This document shows positions 1 to 11,834 of a stretch of DNA of 64,000 nt, piece by piece. The notes beneath the pieces are model-generated. The model was given only the letters and a program-made list of their open reading frames with translations. It was not told the origin of the DNA and made no database searches. Where the stretch lies: assembly GCA_025677835.1 (NCBI GenBank), contig JAIXMR010000060.1, positions 62,001 to 126,000 of the forward strand. The letters are read 5' to 3'. The translations under genes and the position numbers were made by a program. Source of the stretch: Sporodiniella umbellata (taxonomy: Eukaryota; Mucoromycota; Mucoromycetes; Mucorales; Rhizopodaceae). The first letter of the stretch is position 1. Each line of letters begins with the position of its first letter.

Positions 1-685
1 TCTCTCTCTTTTTCGCTTACTTTGCAATCCGGCTAGCTTCAGAGTAATTCTTTTCACCCAAAGCACATTCAGCTTCCATCATTCTCCATTGCAAAGGAAC
101 TTGTTCACTATCGATAAAACTGATAGCACGGTTCAGACTGTTTCTGGCCAAAGGGAATTGTTCGTTTTCCATGAATGTTTTGACCTGGGCAAGGTACATG
201 TGTACGTTTTGTAGCGCATGATAATCCTTAGCAGCTGCCTTGGGATCCAATTCAGAAGCCCGTTGAAGCAAACGGCCGGCTTCTTCCAAATGACCGATAT
301 TCAATTGACATTTACCAGCTCTCGCATAAGCTTTGGCATTCGTAGGATCTAACTCCACCGCCTTCAAACTGTCCGTCGCTGCCTGTTGATACTGCTTTTT
401 CATCAAATAGGCAGCAGCTCGGTTGTTATAATAAGTAGCTGTGTTAGGTGAAGCCTCTTGATAAAATTCATAACCATCAGTCTTTTGTACAAAAAAACTA
501 AAAACACTCACCAATAGCTTCACTATATAATCGAATCGCTTCGTTATAATCACCAAGTTTGTATTGTTCATTAGCAAGGCTTTTGATTTCCTCAGGGGAT
601 CTGTTGTTTGAATTCCAATTAAATCTATCCCTCTCTTTTTTTTTTTTTTTTACAAGATTATTTACAATTGTTGATCGGTATCCAT
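1..685 (-). CDS. TPR co-chaperone, DNAJC7/TPR2-like (3' part lies outside the window)
   Basis: Tetratricopeptide protein of the DNAJC7/TPR2 type, a cytosolic Hsp70/Hsp90 co-chaperone family. Visible exons are 666-685 (20 nt, starting at the ATG at 685), 512-624 and 21-456, with introns 625-665 and 457-511. A final donor (GTAAGC) at 15-20 shows that the gene continues past the left edge, so any J domain would be outside. Splicing at 457/511 gives SEAIEASPNTATYYNNRAAA, the classic TPR join, and it drops an out-of-frame stretch. The remaining TPR helices (NAKAYARAGKC and onward) follow in frame. The DNAJC7 assignment rests on the TPR pattern alone; another TPR co-chaperone is possible. Confidence 0.8.
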
Positions 686-779
686 GGCTGTCATTTTTGG
701 TTATTTTATGGCTAAAGAAAATAGAAACAAAAGCTTCTGGCTTATTTGGATTTGAAAGGGAAAGAAGAAAGAAAAGGAG

Positions 780-814
<35 letters not shown>

Positions 815-876
815 TTTAAAAATTAGGTGCTTTAAAAAAAATTGATAGAATTTGCCAGAAAAAAAAATTTGTACCG

Positions 877-910
<34 letters not shown>

Positions 911-937
911 AAACCCGAAATTGACGATGGAAAATGC

Positions 938-972
<35 letters not shown>
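780..972. repeat. Homopolymer block: A32, A32 and T32
   Basis: Three pure homopolymers lie within 200 bp: A at 780-811, A at 877-908 and T at 941-972, each 32 nt by count. The second and third are separated by exactly 32 nt, so they could pair as a long A:T hairpin. All open frames here (poly-Lys/poly-Phe) are artefacts of the tracts. The block sits between the divergently transcribed co-chaperone and the small zinc-finger gene. Confidence 0.85.
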
Positions 973-1280
973 CTCCTTTTCTTTTTTTTTTTTTTTTGCC
1001 TGAAAAAAAGTATCGCTTTTTGAACAAAACCCTGTCGCCAAAAGTGAAAGGACGCCATCCGTTACTTTTGAATGAAAGATGGGCTTGAATTGTATCAAAT
1101 GGCTTGATTTAAGTTTGTTTTTAATGGGCGACTTTTGCTCAAGTGAACCTAGATAACAAGACAGGTTAATCTTATCCTTGTAGCACAAAAACAGTTATGC
1201 AAAGTGCTGTAGATCACATGGCCCTCTTTCAACTTTTTCAAGCTCTTTTTTTGTTTTCTTTTCTTTTTCTTTCAAGTAGA

Positions 1281-1646
1281 ATGCCTTTCCGTTGTCGATG
1301 TGGTAGAACATTTGAAAAAACCGAGAGCTTTACTACGCATACCTCTTCTTGTGTGCCCTTTCATCATCGCCGGATGTCGGATACCTTTCAATCCTCACAT
1401 CCGTTGAGTCCTAGCCAATCCTATACAGACAGAAAGAGACAAGGCTCTTTACCTTTCATCAACACTTCCATCGCTCAATCACTCACCGGCTTCCTAACCT
1501 CTCCCACACGAGATACATCACCTATCCTAAACGACCTATCTCCTCTTTTCATGCCCACAGCTCTCTCTCTTCAAAACGCATTTGAAGGCGCAAGAAGAAG
1601 GTCTTCCTCCTCTCACTCTACCCTATCCGAGTCTTCTTCACAATAA
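1281..1646 (+). CDS. Small C2H2/CHC-like zinc-finger protein
   Basis: A single-exon frame of 121 residues from the ATG at 1281. The first 25 residues contain a CxC..H..C cluster (CRCGRTFEKTESFTTHTSSC) that resembles a degenerate C2H2 finger. The rest is Ser/Thr/Pro-rich with an ..RRRSSSSHS.. tail that looks like a kinase-target or disordered region. An in-frame upstream start at 1197 would add a Phe/Leu-rich stretch encoded by a pyrimidine tract. That stretch is more likely untranslated leader or an intron end, because the ATG directly follows TTCAAGTAG. No family could be named. It may be a truncated relative of fungal C2H2 regulators. Confidence 0.5.
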   Translation: MPFRCRCGRTFEKTESFTTHTSSCVPFHHRRMSDTFQSSHPLSPSQSYTDRKRQGSLPFINTSIAQSLTGFLTSPTRDTSPILNDLSPLFMPTALSLQNAFEGARRRSSSSHSTLSESSSQ

Positions 1647-1920
1647 ATAGTTTTCTCTCAATTGCCACGCCTGCTTTTTTTTTTTTTTTTTCTTCTTCTT
1701 CTTGAGCAAGTCTTTCCCAAAACAACACTACATACATATAAATGTATGTGAATCTTTCTTTTTTTCTCTCTCTTTGGGAATGAATCACTTTAGCCACTCT
1801 GATACAAAGGAGGTAATCACAACAAAAAGAAAGGTTTGCAAGGCGACGGACTTTGAACAGAGCGGTCACAAAAAGAAGCTTATTAATGCTGTCTGTTATC
1901 TTTCAGTGATGATTTTTTAA

Positions 1921-1954
<34 letters not shown>

Positions 1955-1962
1955 CTGTCAAG

Positions 1963-2793
1963 ATGCACCAAGCGATACCTCAGCTATTGAAATTACCTTT
2001 TGATGTGATGGTGGAAGTAAGTGAGTATTTGGACTTGTGCTCAAGGACTTGCCTTATGGACAGTTGTCGATCGATGCGGTCCCTCTTTCTCTCTTCACAT
2101 CATCTCTGGAAACAAATCCGGATCGATCTCTCCCTTTATGACCTACACAAACTCTACTCTTCACTTCGGAAACTCAGCGATAGTAATGGACTGCATAGAC
2201 ATGTACAAGAGGTAAGCCAGAGCTGAGGACGGCTGTGGGTTCATCGCGCTTTTCACTAGGTGAGGATGGACGACTGCGATGATCCAGACTTTTCGCCCTT
2301 GGTGATGCTGATGAAATTCCCCAGTCTAAAGTGTATCAGCGCTACCCATCGAAAGCAGACAACGAACCTCTTGGTGGATATCAAGTTTTTACAAGACATG
2401 CTAAAGTTCGGACGTATCCTCCCTGGCTCATTGCCCATTGAAAGACTCAACCTATACCATCACTCTATGGAGTACGAGGAATTCTTAGATACCTACCAAA
2501 AGACCTGGAACAGAATCTCATCCCATCCCCATGTACAGCTAGACATCCGCACTTGCAATCACCCTATCGAACAAAACCATCCCAGCAGTCCACCAGGCTG
2601 CCTGCGCATCATTCAATCCGGAGCTCGTTGCTGGTCCTGTCGCTCTCCTTTCGATACTTGCTATCGCTGTGTTCCTCTCTGTTCTGGCTGTCAGAAAAGA
2701 AGAATCCCACCCGCTGCAAACGAACAACAGACTCAACTGAAGCAAAAAATCAAACTAGACTCTGTTCAGGACGATTTTAGTCTCTTTGAATAA
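1963..2793 (+). CDS. F-box protein with C-terminal cysteine cluster
   Basis: Exons 1963-2211 and 2260-2793 (intron 2212-2259, GTAAGC..CACTAG, phase 0) give 260 residues. The N-terminus (LLKLPFDVMVEVSEYLDLCS, then LWKQIRI) is a standard F-box, which binds Skp1 in SCF ubiquitin ligases. The C-terminal part has six closely spaced cysteines (residues about 207-227, C-x2-C-x6-C-x2-C-x3-C-x2-C), probably a zinc-binding module. No leucine-rich or WD repeats are visible, so the substrate-binding part is unidentified. The role as an SCF adaptor is inferred from the F-box. Confidence 0.75.
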
Positions 2794-2885
2794 ATTATCG
2801 GACTTGGGGATGCCTCTTTTTTGATATATATATTTTTTTTTTTTTTTTTTTGATTTTTCTTCTTTTTTAAAAACAAAAAGCACAT

Positions 2886-5800
2886 ATGGGGAAGGTCACT
2901 TTGAGTGGTCTGCTTTCGATATGTCTATTTTTATCCGTCTTTAATCGAGTCACTTTGGCTCTTTATGAATCCCAAGTGGGCCAGTTCGATTGGCATCATA
3001 CCTGGATAGGCCACCCTCAAACCATTCGCAATCTAGATGATAACCACGTCTTAATTTACACTCAAAGAAACGTATTGGCTTCTTTGGATAAAAACAACGG
3101 AAATATTCGTAACTATCTTTTTATTTTATTTTTTTTTTTTTCTTTTTTGCTTGCATCATTGACACACACATACACAAAAAAAAAAAAAGAATGGAGACAC
3201 ATCTTGGAAAACGATTTGCTTGGTTTGGAATCTTCTGAAGCAGGTAAACACACGCTTTTATTATCATACAAGAATAACACATAAGCCAAGGTATTTTGAC
3301 TGTATCGCATGGCTCCCATTTGGTTCAGTTCTGGAATAAAACCAACGGACAGTTAGTATGGGATTATGCTTTTTCAAAAGATTCGGTTCCTGTGGAAGAC
3401 AATCTTATTTTATGGAAAACTGGAGAGAGCACGGTTTTATTAGAAAATCATAAAGTCATCCAGTTTTCACCCACAGGTCAAATTGTCTGGACTTGGACCA
3501 AACCAGAGTAAGGCTTTATGAAACCCTTTATTATTATTATTATTGATTTGTGTATATGTAGAAGAGAAGGCGATAGAGTAAAGATGATTGAAAAAGAAGG
3601 TCATGTTTATATCGTGGTAGAACCTAGCAAGGAAGAAAGTTCGCCCTTCTTTTTTATCAACATTGTCCATAAAAGCACAGGAGAAACGGAAAAAACCCTT
3701 CAAATCCATTGTCATTCGAGCTTTAGCCATATTACCTATGTTGGACACACTATCTTTTGGATGGAAGAAAACCAATTGAAATGGACCCCGATGGCCTTGA
3801 AAGATGTTCAAAGTGTTATGTTGGAGGTAGGCCTACTTTTGATATACATCTATACTCAATCCTTTCCTCTTTTGTGTATGGGGGGGTATTCAAAAGGATC
3901 TTTTAAGTTCTACACCTACTGTTGGGGAATTTATTCCATCGCAAATCACTCTAAGTGGTCAACACCACTCACTACTTTTATCTACAGAATATGAAGATGA
4001 GACCTATGAAGCCCGTCGATTTGCTTCTGCTTTGATTGGTATAGAGGAGGATGGAAAGTCTTTGTTTTTCAAGAAATACTTTGATTCTCAGGTAGAGACA
4101 TAGACATGTGTAGGTATACAAAAAGACTGACGGCCGTGTATATACACCCTTAGCCTGTACTTGGCGCTGTAGACTTTAGCGAGACTTCCACCACGCGTGC
4201 TTATCGCTCAGGTCCATCAGAACTGTATGTATATGTTTCTCCTGAGGGTCGAGAGATGAAGATTGAACATGACTTTGAGCTTTCGGGTGAAGTCGAAACC
4301 GTCAAAGTACTCAGCTCTCACCCTTTCCAGCTCTTGGTGGTCACTGAAGGTTCTTCTTTATTCTGTTACAATGAGAATTACGTTTTGTGGTCTCGTGAAG
4401 AATCGCTCGCAAGTATCACAGCCTCTGAATTCCTGGAACTTCCCGAACAAAAGATGTGGAGCCAGATGGTAGACGAATCAGAGGCTGCTACTCCCAAAGC
4501 TATTGAAAACAGTCCTATCCATCGCTACCTCCATCGCCTTTCAGTGCATATGAAAGATTTAGGCAAATTGCCCAGCTGGGTTATATCACACTTTGCAGGT
4601 ATGTACAGTACCTCGTTAGGCTCAGGCGATGCACGTCTGTCCATCTTGGAAGCTCAGTCTTGCTGGCTCAATCAGTCGGATCCCGAGACATTGTACCGCG
4701 ATAACTTTGGTTTGCGTAAGCTTCTGATTTCAGTCACCAGAAATGGCAAGATCGTTGCACAAGATACCACCCAACGCGGTAAGATCGTCTGGAGCCGTTA
4801 TGCACCCCACTATTCTTTTGATGGAGTCTACGTCGTTCGCACCGCCCACGCTAAACTCCCCCCGATCGTTGTGGCCTATGGATCGATCGCTGACCCTGTA
4901 GAAGGAGAAGCCACTGGCTTTATCCGTCTGAACGCCCTGACAGGCGATAACTACATCTCAACAATCCCTGAAGCAGATGACTTTTTTGAGCCAGTAGTGA
5001 CCACAACCATTCAGGTTGATAAGGTTGTATACCTGCCTATTGAAGAGCCGGAAGAACGTACCCATCTCTTGGCTATCTATGAAGCCAACACAGAACGGGT
5101 CTATATTTATCCAGATACCACAGCGGCTCGAGAGCGATTTGCTTCGGAATTCCTTTCTAAATTCTATCTGACCGCAGAGAGCGAGAAAGGACTGAAGGGT
5201 TTTAAGGTGATCGAGGGATACAGAGGCAGCCTGAAGGTATCCCCTGTCTGGAACTTTATCTTGCCCAAAGGAGAGACCCTCTTGACCTCAAGCCAACCTC
5301 AGGCACATGAGAAGGTAGCCTTATTAGGCCGTGCTTTAGGCAACCGAAACGTACTTTACAAATACCTTAACCCCAACATGATCTCTTTGGTCTCCAGGCA
5401 GGGATCTGATCTCAAGGTGCGCATTATTGATTCTGTCAAGGGCTCTCTTCTTTATGAGACCCTCCATGAAAATGTAGATACCGAAACCAACAAGGTGCAT
5501 ATTATCCAGTCCGAAAACTGGTTTGTCTACCATTTCTGGAGTAACGATCACAAAGCAAAGGGATACCAAGCAGCTGTCCTGGAACTCTATGAAGGCAAAT
5601 ATGAAAACGAACGTATTGAAAGGTAGAAAAAAAAAAAAAAAAAAAAACAAACACACACACACACATTTGGACCTTTTCTTAACACACATCCTATCTTAGT
5701 GGCAATTTCTCCTCCTACGATAACGTTCAGCCTCATGTTCAATCGGCTGTTTTCGCTTTTCCTTACCCAGTCAATAGTATAGGATTGACCCATACTAAAA

Positions 5801-6274
5801 ACGGTATTTCCACCAAAGCCATCCTCTGTAAGTGTAGATAACCACAACAACAAAAAAAGACTAATACCATCATTTACAGTCGGTTTGCCCAGTCATCAAA
5901 TCTTTAGTGTTAACAAACGCCTATTGGACCCTCGACGACCCAGAGATAAACCGTCCAAGGACGACATGGAAGAGATGCTCATACCCTATGCTCCGATCCC
6001 TGACGAAAAACGTCTTTTCTTGAGTTATAATCTTCAAGTAGCTGGTATCCAATCCATTGTCACCAGTCCTTCCCTATTGGAATCCACTTCTCTTGTATTT
6101 GCATACGGTCTTGATACTTTCTTTACACGATCATCACCCAGTCGACAATTTGATGTTCTCTCTGAAGATTTTTCAAAAGTTCAATTGTTGCTTACAATGG
6201 TAGGCCTAGTTGTCACAATTTTAGTCACTGGACCTATCGTCCGTAGAAAGCGCGTCAACGCCTTATGGAAATAA
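2886..6274 (+). CDS. EMC1: ER membrane protein complex subunit 1 (EMC1)
   Basis: Largest lumenal subunit of the EMC, the insertase for tail-anchored and multipass proteins in the ER membrane. Exons: 2886-3108, 3190-3243, 3291-3507, 3562-3826, 3897-4091, 4154-5622, 5700-5827, 5880-6274. They join in frame to 981 residues, the usual EMC1 length. A hydrophobic signal sequence (about residues 5-26) is followed by a beta-propeller region (ALYESQVGQFDWHHTWIG). The C-terminal EMC1 domain contains the family-typical FAYGLDTFFTR..PS..FD, one transmembrane helix (LLLTMVGLVVTILVTGPI) and a short basic tail. All eight exons keep phase, which supports the model. Confidence 0.93.
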
Positions 6275-6439
6275 AGCAAAACCTTCTGAAAAGCAAGAGA
6301 AATGTATAAACTACTTTGATTTAAAATTTTTTATTTTATCTTTTTGCCTTTTTTTTTTTTTTTTTAAGATGAGTTTGTTTTATAACAATGAAAGTAAAAA
6401 CACAGAGGTTCTCTCATTACTTGCTTTTTTTTTTTTTTT

Positions 6440-8149
6440 TTAAAGCTTCAAGTCCTTGGGGAAAGATTTAATAGCTTGACGGATACCAAGATCAGCCATG
6501 ATTTCTTCACTACCACCCAAGATAGCACCATACTTTTTTTTTAAAAAAAAAAAAAAAAATTACATATATATATTCAGGTTAGCCTGGTTTAATAAAGGGG
6601 GGGGTTGGTTTACCTTATAAGTTCTTTGGAAAGCTTCAGCACTACGGCCCATACCAGTTCTTGTAATACCACGACCACCAAAGATTTGACAAGCATCATC
6701 AGAAACGTTATGAGCAACACGAGTGACTTGGTACTTGAGCAAAGCGATGGGTCCAGCAAGTTTGATAGATTGCTCTTGGTAAGTCATATTACACATTTGA
6801 TAGGTAATGTTCTCGAGCCAGTTCTCAACTGCTTCGAGTTGAGAGACCATGGCAGCCAACTTGTTACGGATCACAGGTTGTTCGATCAAGGGTTTACCAA
6901 ACACTTTACGCTGTACAGCCCATTTGAAACAGTCCTCGATCAAGGCACGGGTAGCGCCTGTGACAGCACCACAGATATACCAACGTTCGTGGTTGAAATT
7001 ATACATGATGACTTGGAAACCTTTGCCTTCTTTACCCAAGATGTTTTCTACAGGGACTTTCACATTCTCAAAGGTGATGTAAGAAGTACCTGCAGAAGCG
7101 CCATAGGAAGTCTTAATTTGCTTAGTTTCGATCGAGTCATCACGCTCGACAAAGAACATGGTGATACCCTTCTCAGTGACAGCAGCTACAGTAAAGTAGT
7201 CTGAGAAACAACCGTTTGTGATCCACTTCTTGACACCGTTGATAATAAAGTGTTTGCCGTCAGGAGTACGCTTGGCTGTAGTACGAATACGACTGACGTC
7301 TGAACCTGCATAGGGTTCTGTGATTGCCAATGAGATACGCTTCTTGCCTAACAAAACCTCAGGCACCACACGGGCCTTGAGTTCAGGGCTACCAAAGTTG
7401 AAAATAGGGGGAAGACCAATACTATAACCTGAGGAGATACCGTCAGAGAAACTGGGTGCAGACAAACGTGCAGTTTCTTGATGGGCAATCAACTCGTGAA
7501 AGTAATCAAACTTTTCTGGTGAAATGTTTGCAGGAAGCTTGAGTCCCTTCAACCAGGGGCCAGGGCCGATTTGGGCAGCCAAAAGTCCTTCTTGACCTAA
7601 TCTCTCATAGAGTTCTTTGCTGGGGTATTTACCAAGTTCTTCTGCTGTAATGGCTTCAGGCTTGATTTCGTCATAAATAGCACGGACAGCTTTGCGGAAT
7701 TGGGTGTGACTCTCACTAGAAAATTATTTGGTAAGCATGAATAGCAAAATGAAAAAATTAATTACTTGAAATAAGGGCTCTTAAATCCCATCCAATAGCT
7801 TGGCTCTGCATAGGGTACGGTGGAAATATCTCCAAATTCAGGGATTCTGACCTGAGAGACTTGGCCATCGATAGTACCAATCTTAAGACGAGGAGCGTAT
7901 TTAGTCAAGACTTCTTGCTTATGAAGACCATAGAAATCGTCTAGGATTATTTTAACAAAACAATCAGTCTACATTCGCATTACCTGTTACATCCTTTCCG
8001 CCAAGCTCAATAAGAATCTGACTTCCACCAGGATGCAGCTGGGCAAAGGTGCTAACGTTGTAGACAGCACCGTCAATGATGATCCAACAGTCGTCTTCAG
8101 TGTTGTGCTTAGCAACCTCTTCTTTGGTAAAAACTTTCAATTCAGGCAT
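6440..8149 (-). CDS. Cytochrome b5-acyl-CoA dehydrogenase fusion
   Basis: Exons 7984-8149, 7766-7940, 6614-7715 and 6440-6532 give 511 residues. Residues about 1-75 are a cytochrome b5 heme domain (EVAKHNTEDDCWIIIDGAVY, then LHPGG). The rest is a FAD acyl-CoA dehydrogenase with ITEPYAGSDVSRI, KKWITNG, and the R.VFG and QIFGGRGITRTG signatures. The fusion type is known in fungi; a role in fatty-acid or branched-chain oxidation is inferred. At the position of the medium-chain enzyme catalytic Glu (IYEGT) the frame reads ILGGSEE, so the base must lie elsewhere, as in isovaleryl-CoA-type enzymes, or be lost. No peroxisomal PTS1 is obvious (ends in DLKL). Confidence 0.87.
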
Positions 8150-9465
8150 TTAATGTAAGTAGGAACCAGTTAAGGAGAAAAAAGAAGAAAACAGATGAAA
8201 TTTTTTTTTTAAAAAAAAGTAAAAGGTGGGAGAATTGACTGCTGACATGTGATATTGATACGAGCGTGTAAAAATCAAATGTAACATCGCAAACGCTTAA
8301 ACAGAAAACAAACAAATACTTTAAAGTTGCTATACTCTACTTTTGCTCTTATTGGGTTTGCTTACCGACCTTTGATGTCTCTTTCGGTGTTTTTATTCTT
8401 CTTTTATTCTCATGGCCTTTCCTTTTGGAGACCCCACTTTTACAAGTCGATCGTATACAAAAACATTTCATAAATTTGAATCGGAGAATGGCATTTGCAC
8501 CACCTGCTTTTCAGCCAAAGGGAGACCAAGGTGTGTCCCCCACACTGGCACGGCAAACAACAAAAAACAGGTACAACAAACAACTTCTCTGTAAAAAACA
8601 ACAAGAATTGCTTTTTTTTTTTTTCTCTTAAAAAAAAAAAGCAGTACAAATCCATAAAAAGCACCCTAATAATACATACAGTACACCCCTCTGTTAGCTA
8701 ATGCTAAACAAAATGTGACATAGACATCTGATATGGCCCAGATATCAATCAAATACAAAGGCTGTTCTATGAAACTGAATCTATTCTAACACTAATGGAG
8801 AAACTGTAACCAAAAATTCGATTGAGCCAAATAGTCAAACACCGTAATTAGCGCAATATCTCACTCCAAATCCTTTCAAATTGCTAAACCAAGGTTGAAC
8901 TTACTCAAAGAGCATACTTGATGTTTCTCTATAGAGCTTGAGCTTATTTTGGAGTTTGAAGGTTTTTTTTTTTTTTTTTTTTTTTGAAAGAGTGAGGCGC
9001 CTCCCCCTCTTTTTCCTTGCTTTGACTATGATAAGATACAAATTCTAAATCTTTATCTGTTCAGAATTTGATCTGTTAGTCACACAGCACTAACAGCTCA
9101 TCGACAATAGTGGTTCTAAGACATGTATAAAAAAAAACTAAAGGGCCTTGAGCTTTATAGAAATTCCAAGTGAACGATGGCAAGTGTCCATAAATTACCA
9201 GCGCTTAGAAAATACTTGTTTTTGATCTCAATTTTTTTTTTCCTCTTTACTATAGCTTTCTTATAGATATGTACACTTTGAACAAGTATATAGTTTGCCT
9301 TATACAACTGTATTCGATTTTTTTTTATCACCAGATTAGTGTAATCATGATGATATGTTTTCGTTTTTGAATCAGACCATATGCGCTGCAGATATCAAAA
9401 GCATGACACTTTGAGTGATTAGTGACAACCATAGAACAAAACTAATAATAAGCTTTTAAACAAAG

Positions 9466-9509
<44 letters not shown>

Positions 9510-10990
9510 AGCAGAGACTTTAAAGAAAAGAAACACATCAACAGTACAACTGTGGTTTATAAACATACCGGCGCTCTAACACGCAGGTTTTTAAGAAGCC
9601 GCGTTTCCCCACGAATACAAACACCAAAGCCCAAAACGCTTTGATGAAAACAAGATTCTTAGAGCAATTTCAATTTGTACTTGAGGTTAGCAATCACAAA
9701 GGGAGCGTTCTATCATCGCTGATTGGCACTGTGTATATCAAAGAGATATGCATTGCTTTGATGTGTCACAAAACAGAACTTCTATGGGCAATGACCACAT
9801 ATTGTGCGGAGGATGTGTGTGTTTATGTTTATTTTTGGAGATGGATAAAGTGTCTAAAACGTGAAAAGGTTTACGTGAAATCAAGCGGCTGACTCCATAA
9901 AAGACTTTTAAAATATGTTCAGTAAACCAGTTTTATGCATCTTTCAGATTCACATATACCGAACGCTCTCAAGCTTTCAAGACATTTATCGATAGACTAT
10001 CCTCTCCCTCTTATTGGCTTGCATTGCTATTTTTTCCTTTTTTTTTTTAATCAACTTTGCATTACGTTAGACTATGTACACTGTCTCGGCTAAAATCGTT
10101 TAGCTTCCTATAAGTCAAACTTTGACACCAGCTCAAGAGTATTAATTGTTTTTTTAATTGTAAAACAGCTGTTTTTTTTTTAAATGAAAAATAACAATTT
10201 GCCGTCTCTTTTTTATTTGTATCATTGTTACAATGGTTATACGCATTCTTCTTTTTTTTCTTTTTATTAAAAAAAGCAGATGTTTGTACTTGTTCTGGAG
10301 TATTCGATTCTAAAGTAATAAAGCAATTACGGCTTATTTTATCTTTTAGTTTTTTTTTAGATATTTGTATTCGTAAACCAAATCCTAATTTATTTCATCT
10401 TAAACATTCTTTTTCTTTATTCTATCTAAAAACAGCCTACATTTTTTTTTAATAGGATTATTGTTAGACTCTATTTTTTCTCTCTCAAATTGCGCACGCA
10501 CAGATTTAATTTGATAAAGATTGTAATCGTAAATGGAAAAAAAAAGGAGCTGCCCGTCAAAGGCGATATATCCTTTAGCATAACCGTATTTCCATACTAT
10601 ACACAATAAATGTACACAGGTAGTAAGGAAAAGACAACGTGATAAAGACGGTTGTTATTCTAATGAGAGATTGTAACAGTGTCTTATTTTGAAATGCACT
10701 GTGTTATTGCTTTTCAAGTGGCTTACTGTCTTTTTGTGCGAGAGAGAATTGTTGTAAATAAACAAATAAAAGAAAAAGGGGGAAGGGCGGGGAGAAAGAA
10801 CAAAAACAATAACAAAAAAAAAACCCAAACAACAAACACAGATATCTTTCGTGTTTTATTTTGGTTTTTTTCTTTTTTTTTTTTGGGTGAGAAAAGTGAT
10901 AGTCTCATTATATCAGTTGAATGAATATCATGTTGGCAGAAAAGAAATCCTTAGTAGCCAGGTACAAAGTGTTACTGAGATCTCTTCAAA
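8150..10990. other. Gene-poor AT-rich stretch
   Basis: No gene I can support. There is a short open frame at 8488-8576 with a plausible Ala/Pro-rich start (MAFAPPAFQPKGDQGVSP) that runs into a possible donor (GTACAA at 8577), but no continuation was found. An A-tract spans 9469-9508. The remainder is AT-rich, with scattered short frames that carry no recognisable motif. Confidence 0.5.
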
Positions 10991-11007
10991 GGTGATACAA
11001 AAAATGT

Positions 11008-11537
11008 TTAGTACCATTTATTGATTCCCGAACGTATTTCTCCGTTAGGCCTATGACACATGGGGGCCATCTTAGTACAAGACCAGGAAAGTGTCTGGGG
11101 ATCTCCAAACAACGCTTCTCGTGCGGGCTTTTCGATGCCTTTTAATAACACATCAAGTAGCCTACTTTTTCAAAAGCATATAGATTGCCATACATAGCCG
11201 ATAGGTTTACATAAGGTTGAGCAAAGTGTTCGTAGAACAACCGGGTAGAATATTAGAATAAAAAGACCAAAAAAAAAAAAAGCTTAATAAACAAACATGC
11301 TTTTTGCATGAGGGTAGACGTAGTTGTATTTGACGGTAGCAAGTAGACCTGATGGTGGCTCCAAGGCGCCACATGAAAAGAGAGTACCATATATCCAAAA
11401 AAAAGCCCCCTTTTTTTCTCATGCAATAGGTCAATGTATGGCTTACTAAGATAGACCCTGTATGTATGTGTGGCTAAAGACGATAAGAATACCCAAGACA
11501 AACTTGTATTGAAACCAATACGCTTGTAAACTGTCAA
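11008..11537 (-). pseudogene. Unidentified cryptic minus-strand gene or relic
   Basis: Two open segments are joined by a good intron. A frame reading ..GCSTNTLLNL ends at a donor GTAAAC (CTTAT/gtaaac, near 11209). A 46-nt intron ends in GAAAAAG at 11165. The next exon (11164-11008) reads RLLDVLLKGIEKPAREALFG and continues 31 residues to TAA. Upstream, a protein-like frame (VLSFHVAPWSHHQVYLLPSN) is interrupted by a T-tract at about 11269-11281. I do not recognise the family. It is either a real small multi-exon gene or a decaying one. Confidence 0.35.
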
Positions 11538-11834
11538 ATACCGATTGGCTACAGAAACAAAGTTTCCTGGTGCTCTTTATGATGTAATCTAGACTTTTTC
11601 TTTATTTGATTGACATAAAAGTTACCGACTGAAGACGAGTAGGGGTGGGAGATTCAGCCTGTGTCAGTCTATTTACGAGACGACGACTTATTTTTAACTA
11701 TGTGCGGTCTTAAAGTCTGTAAACGTCTGAGCATTATAAACAGACGATGACCAGATTGGTTTTTATCGTAATTTGTTTGTTTTGAGCGCTTTCGCTTTGA
11801 GTGTATTTTCTTTTTTTCGTATGTGAATTGGCAG

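Noticed and set aside
701..1188. Several Lys- or Phe-rich frames on both strands
   Set aside because: They are translations of A and T homopolymers and adjacent sequence, without any conserved content.
8412..8631. Two overlapping short frames upstream of the cytochrome b5-ACAD gene
   Set aside because: One may begin a gene (residues MAFAPPAF..), but no downstream exon or homology could be found, so I list it only within the gap description.
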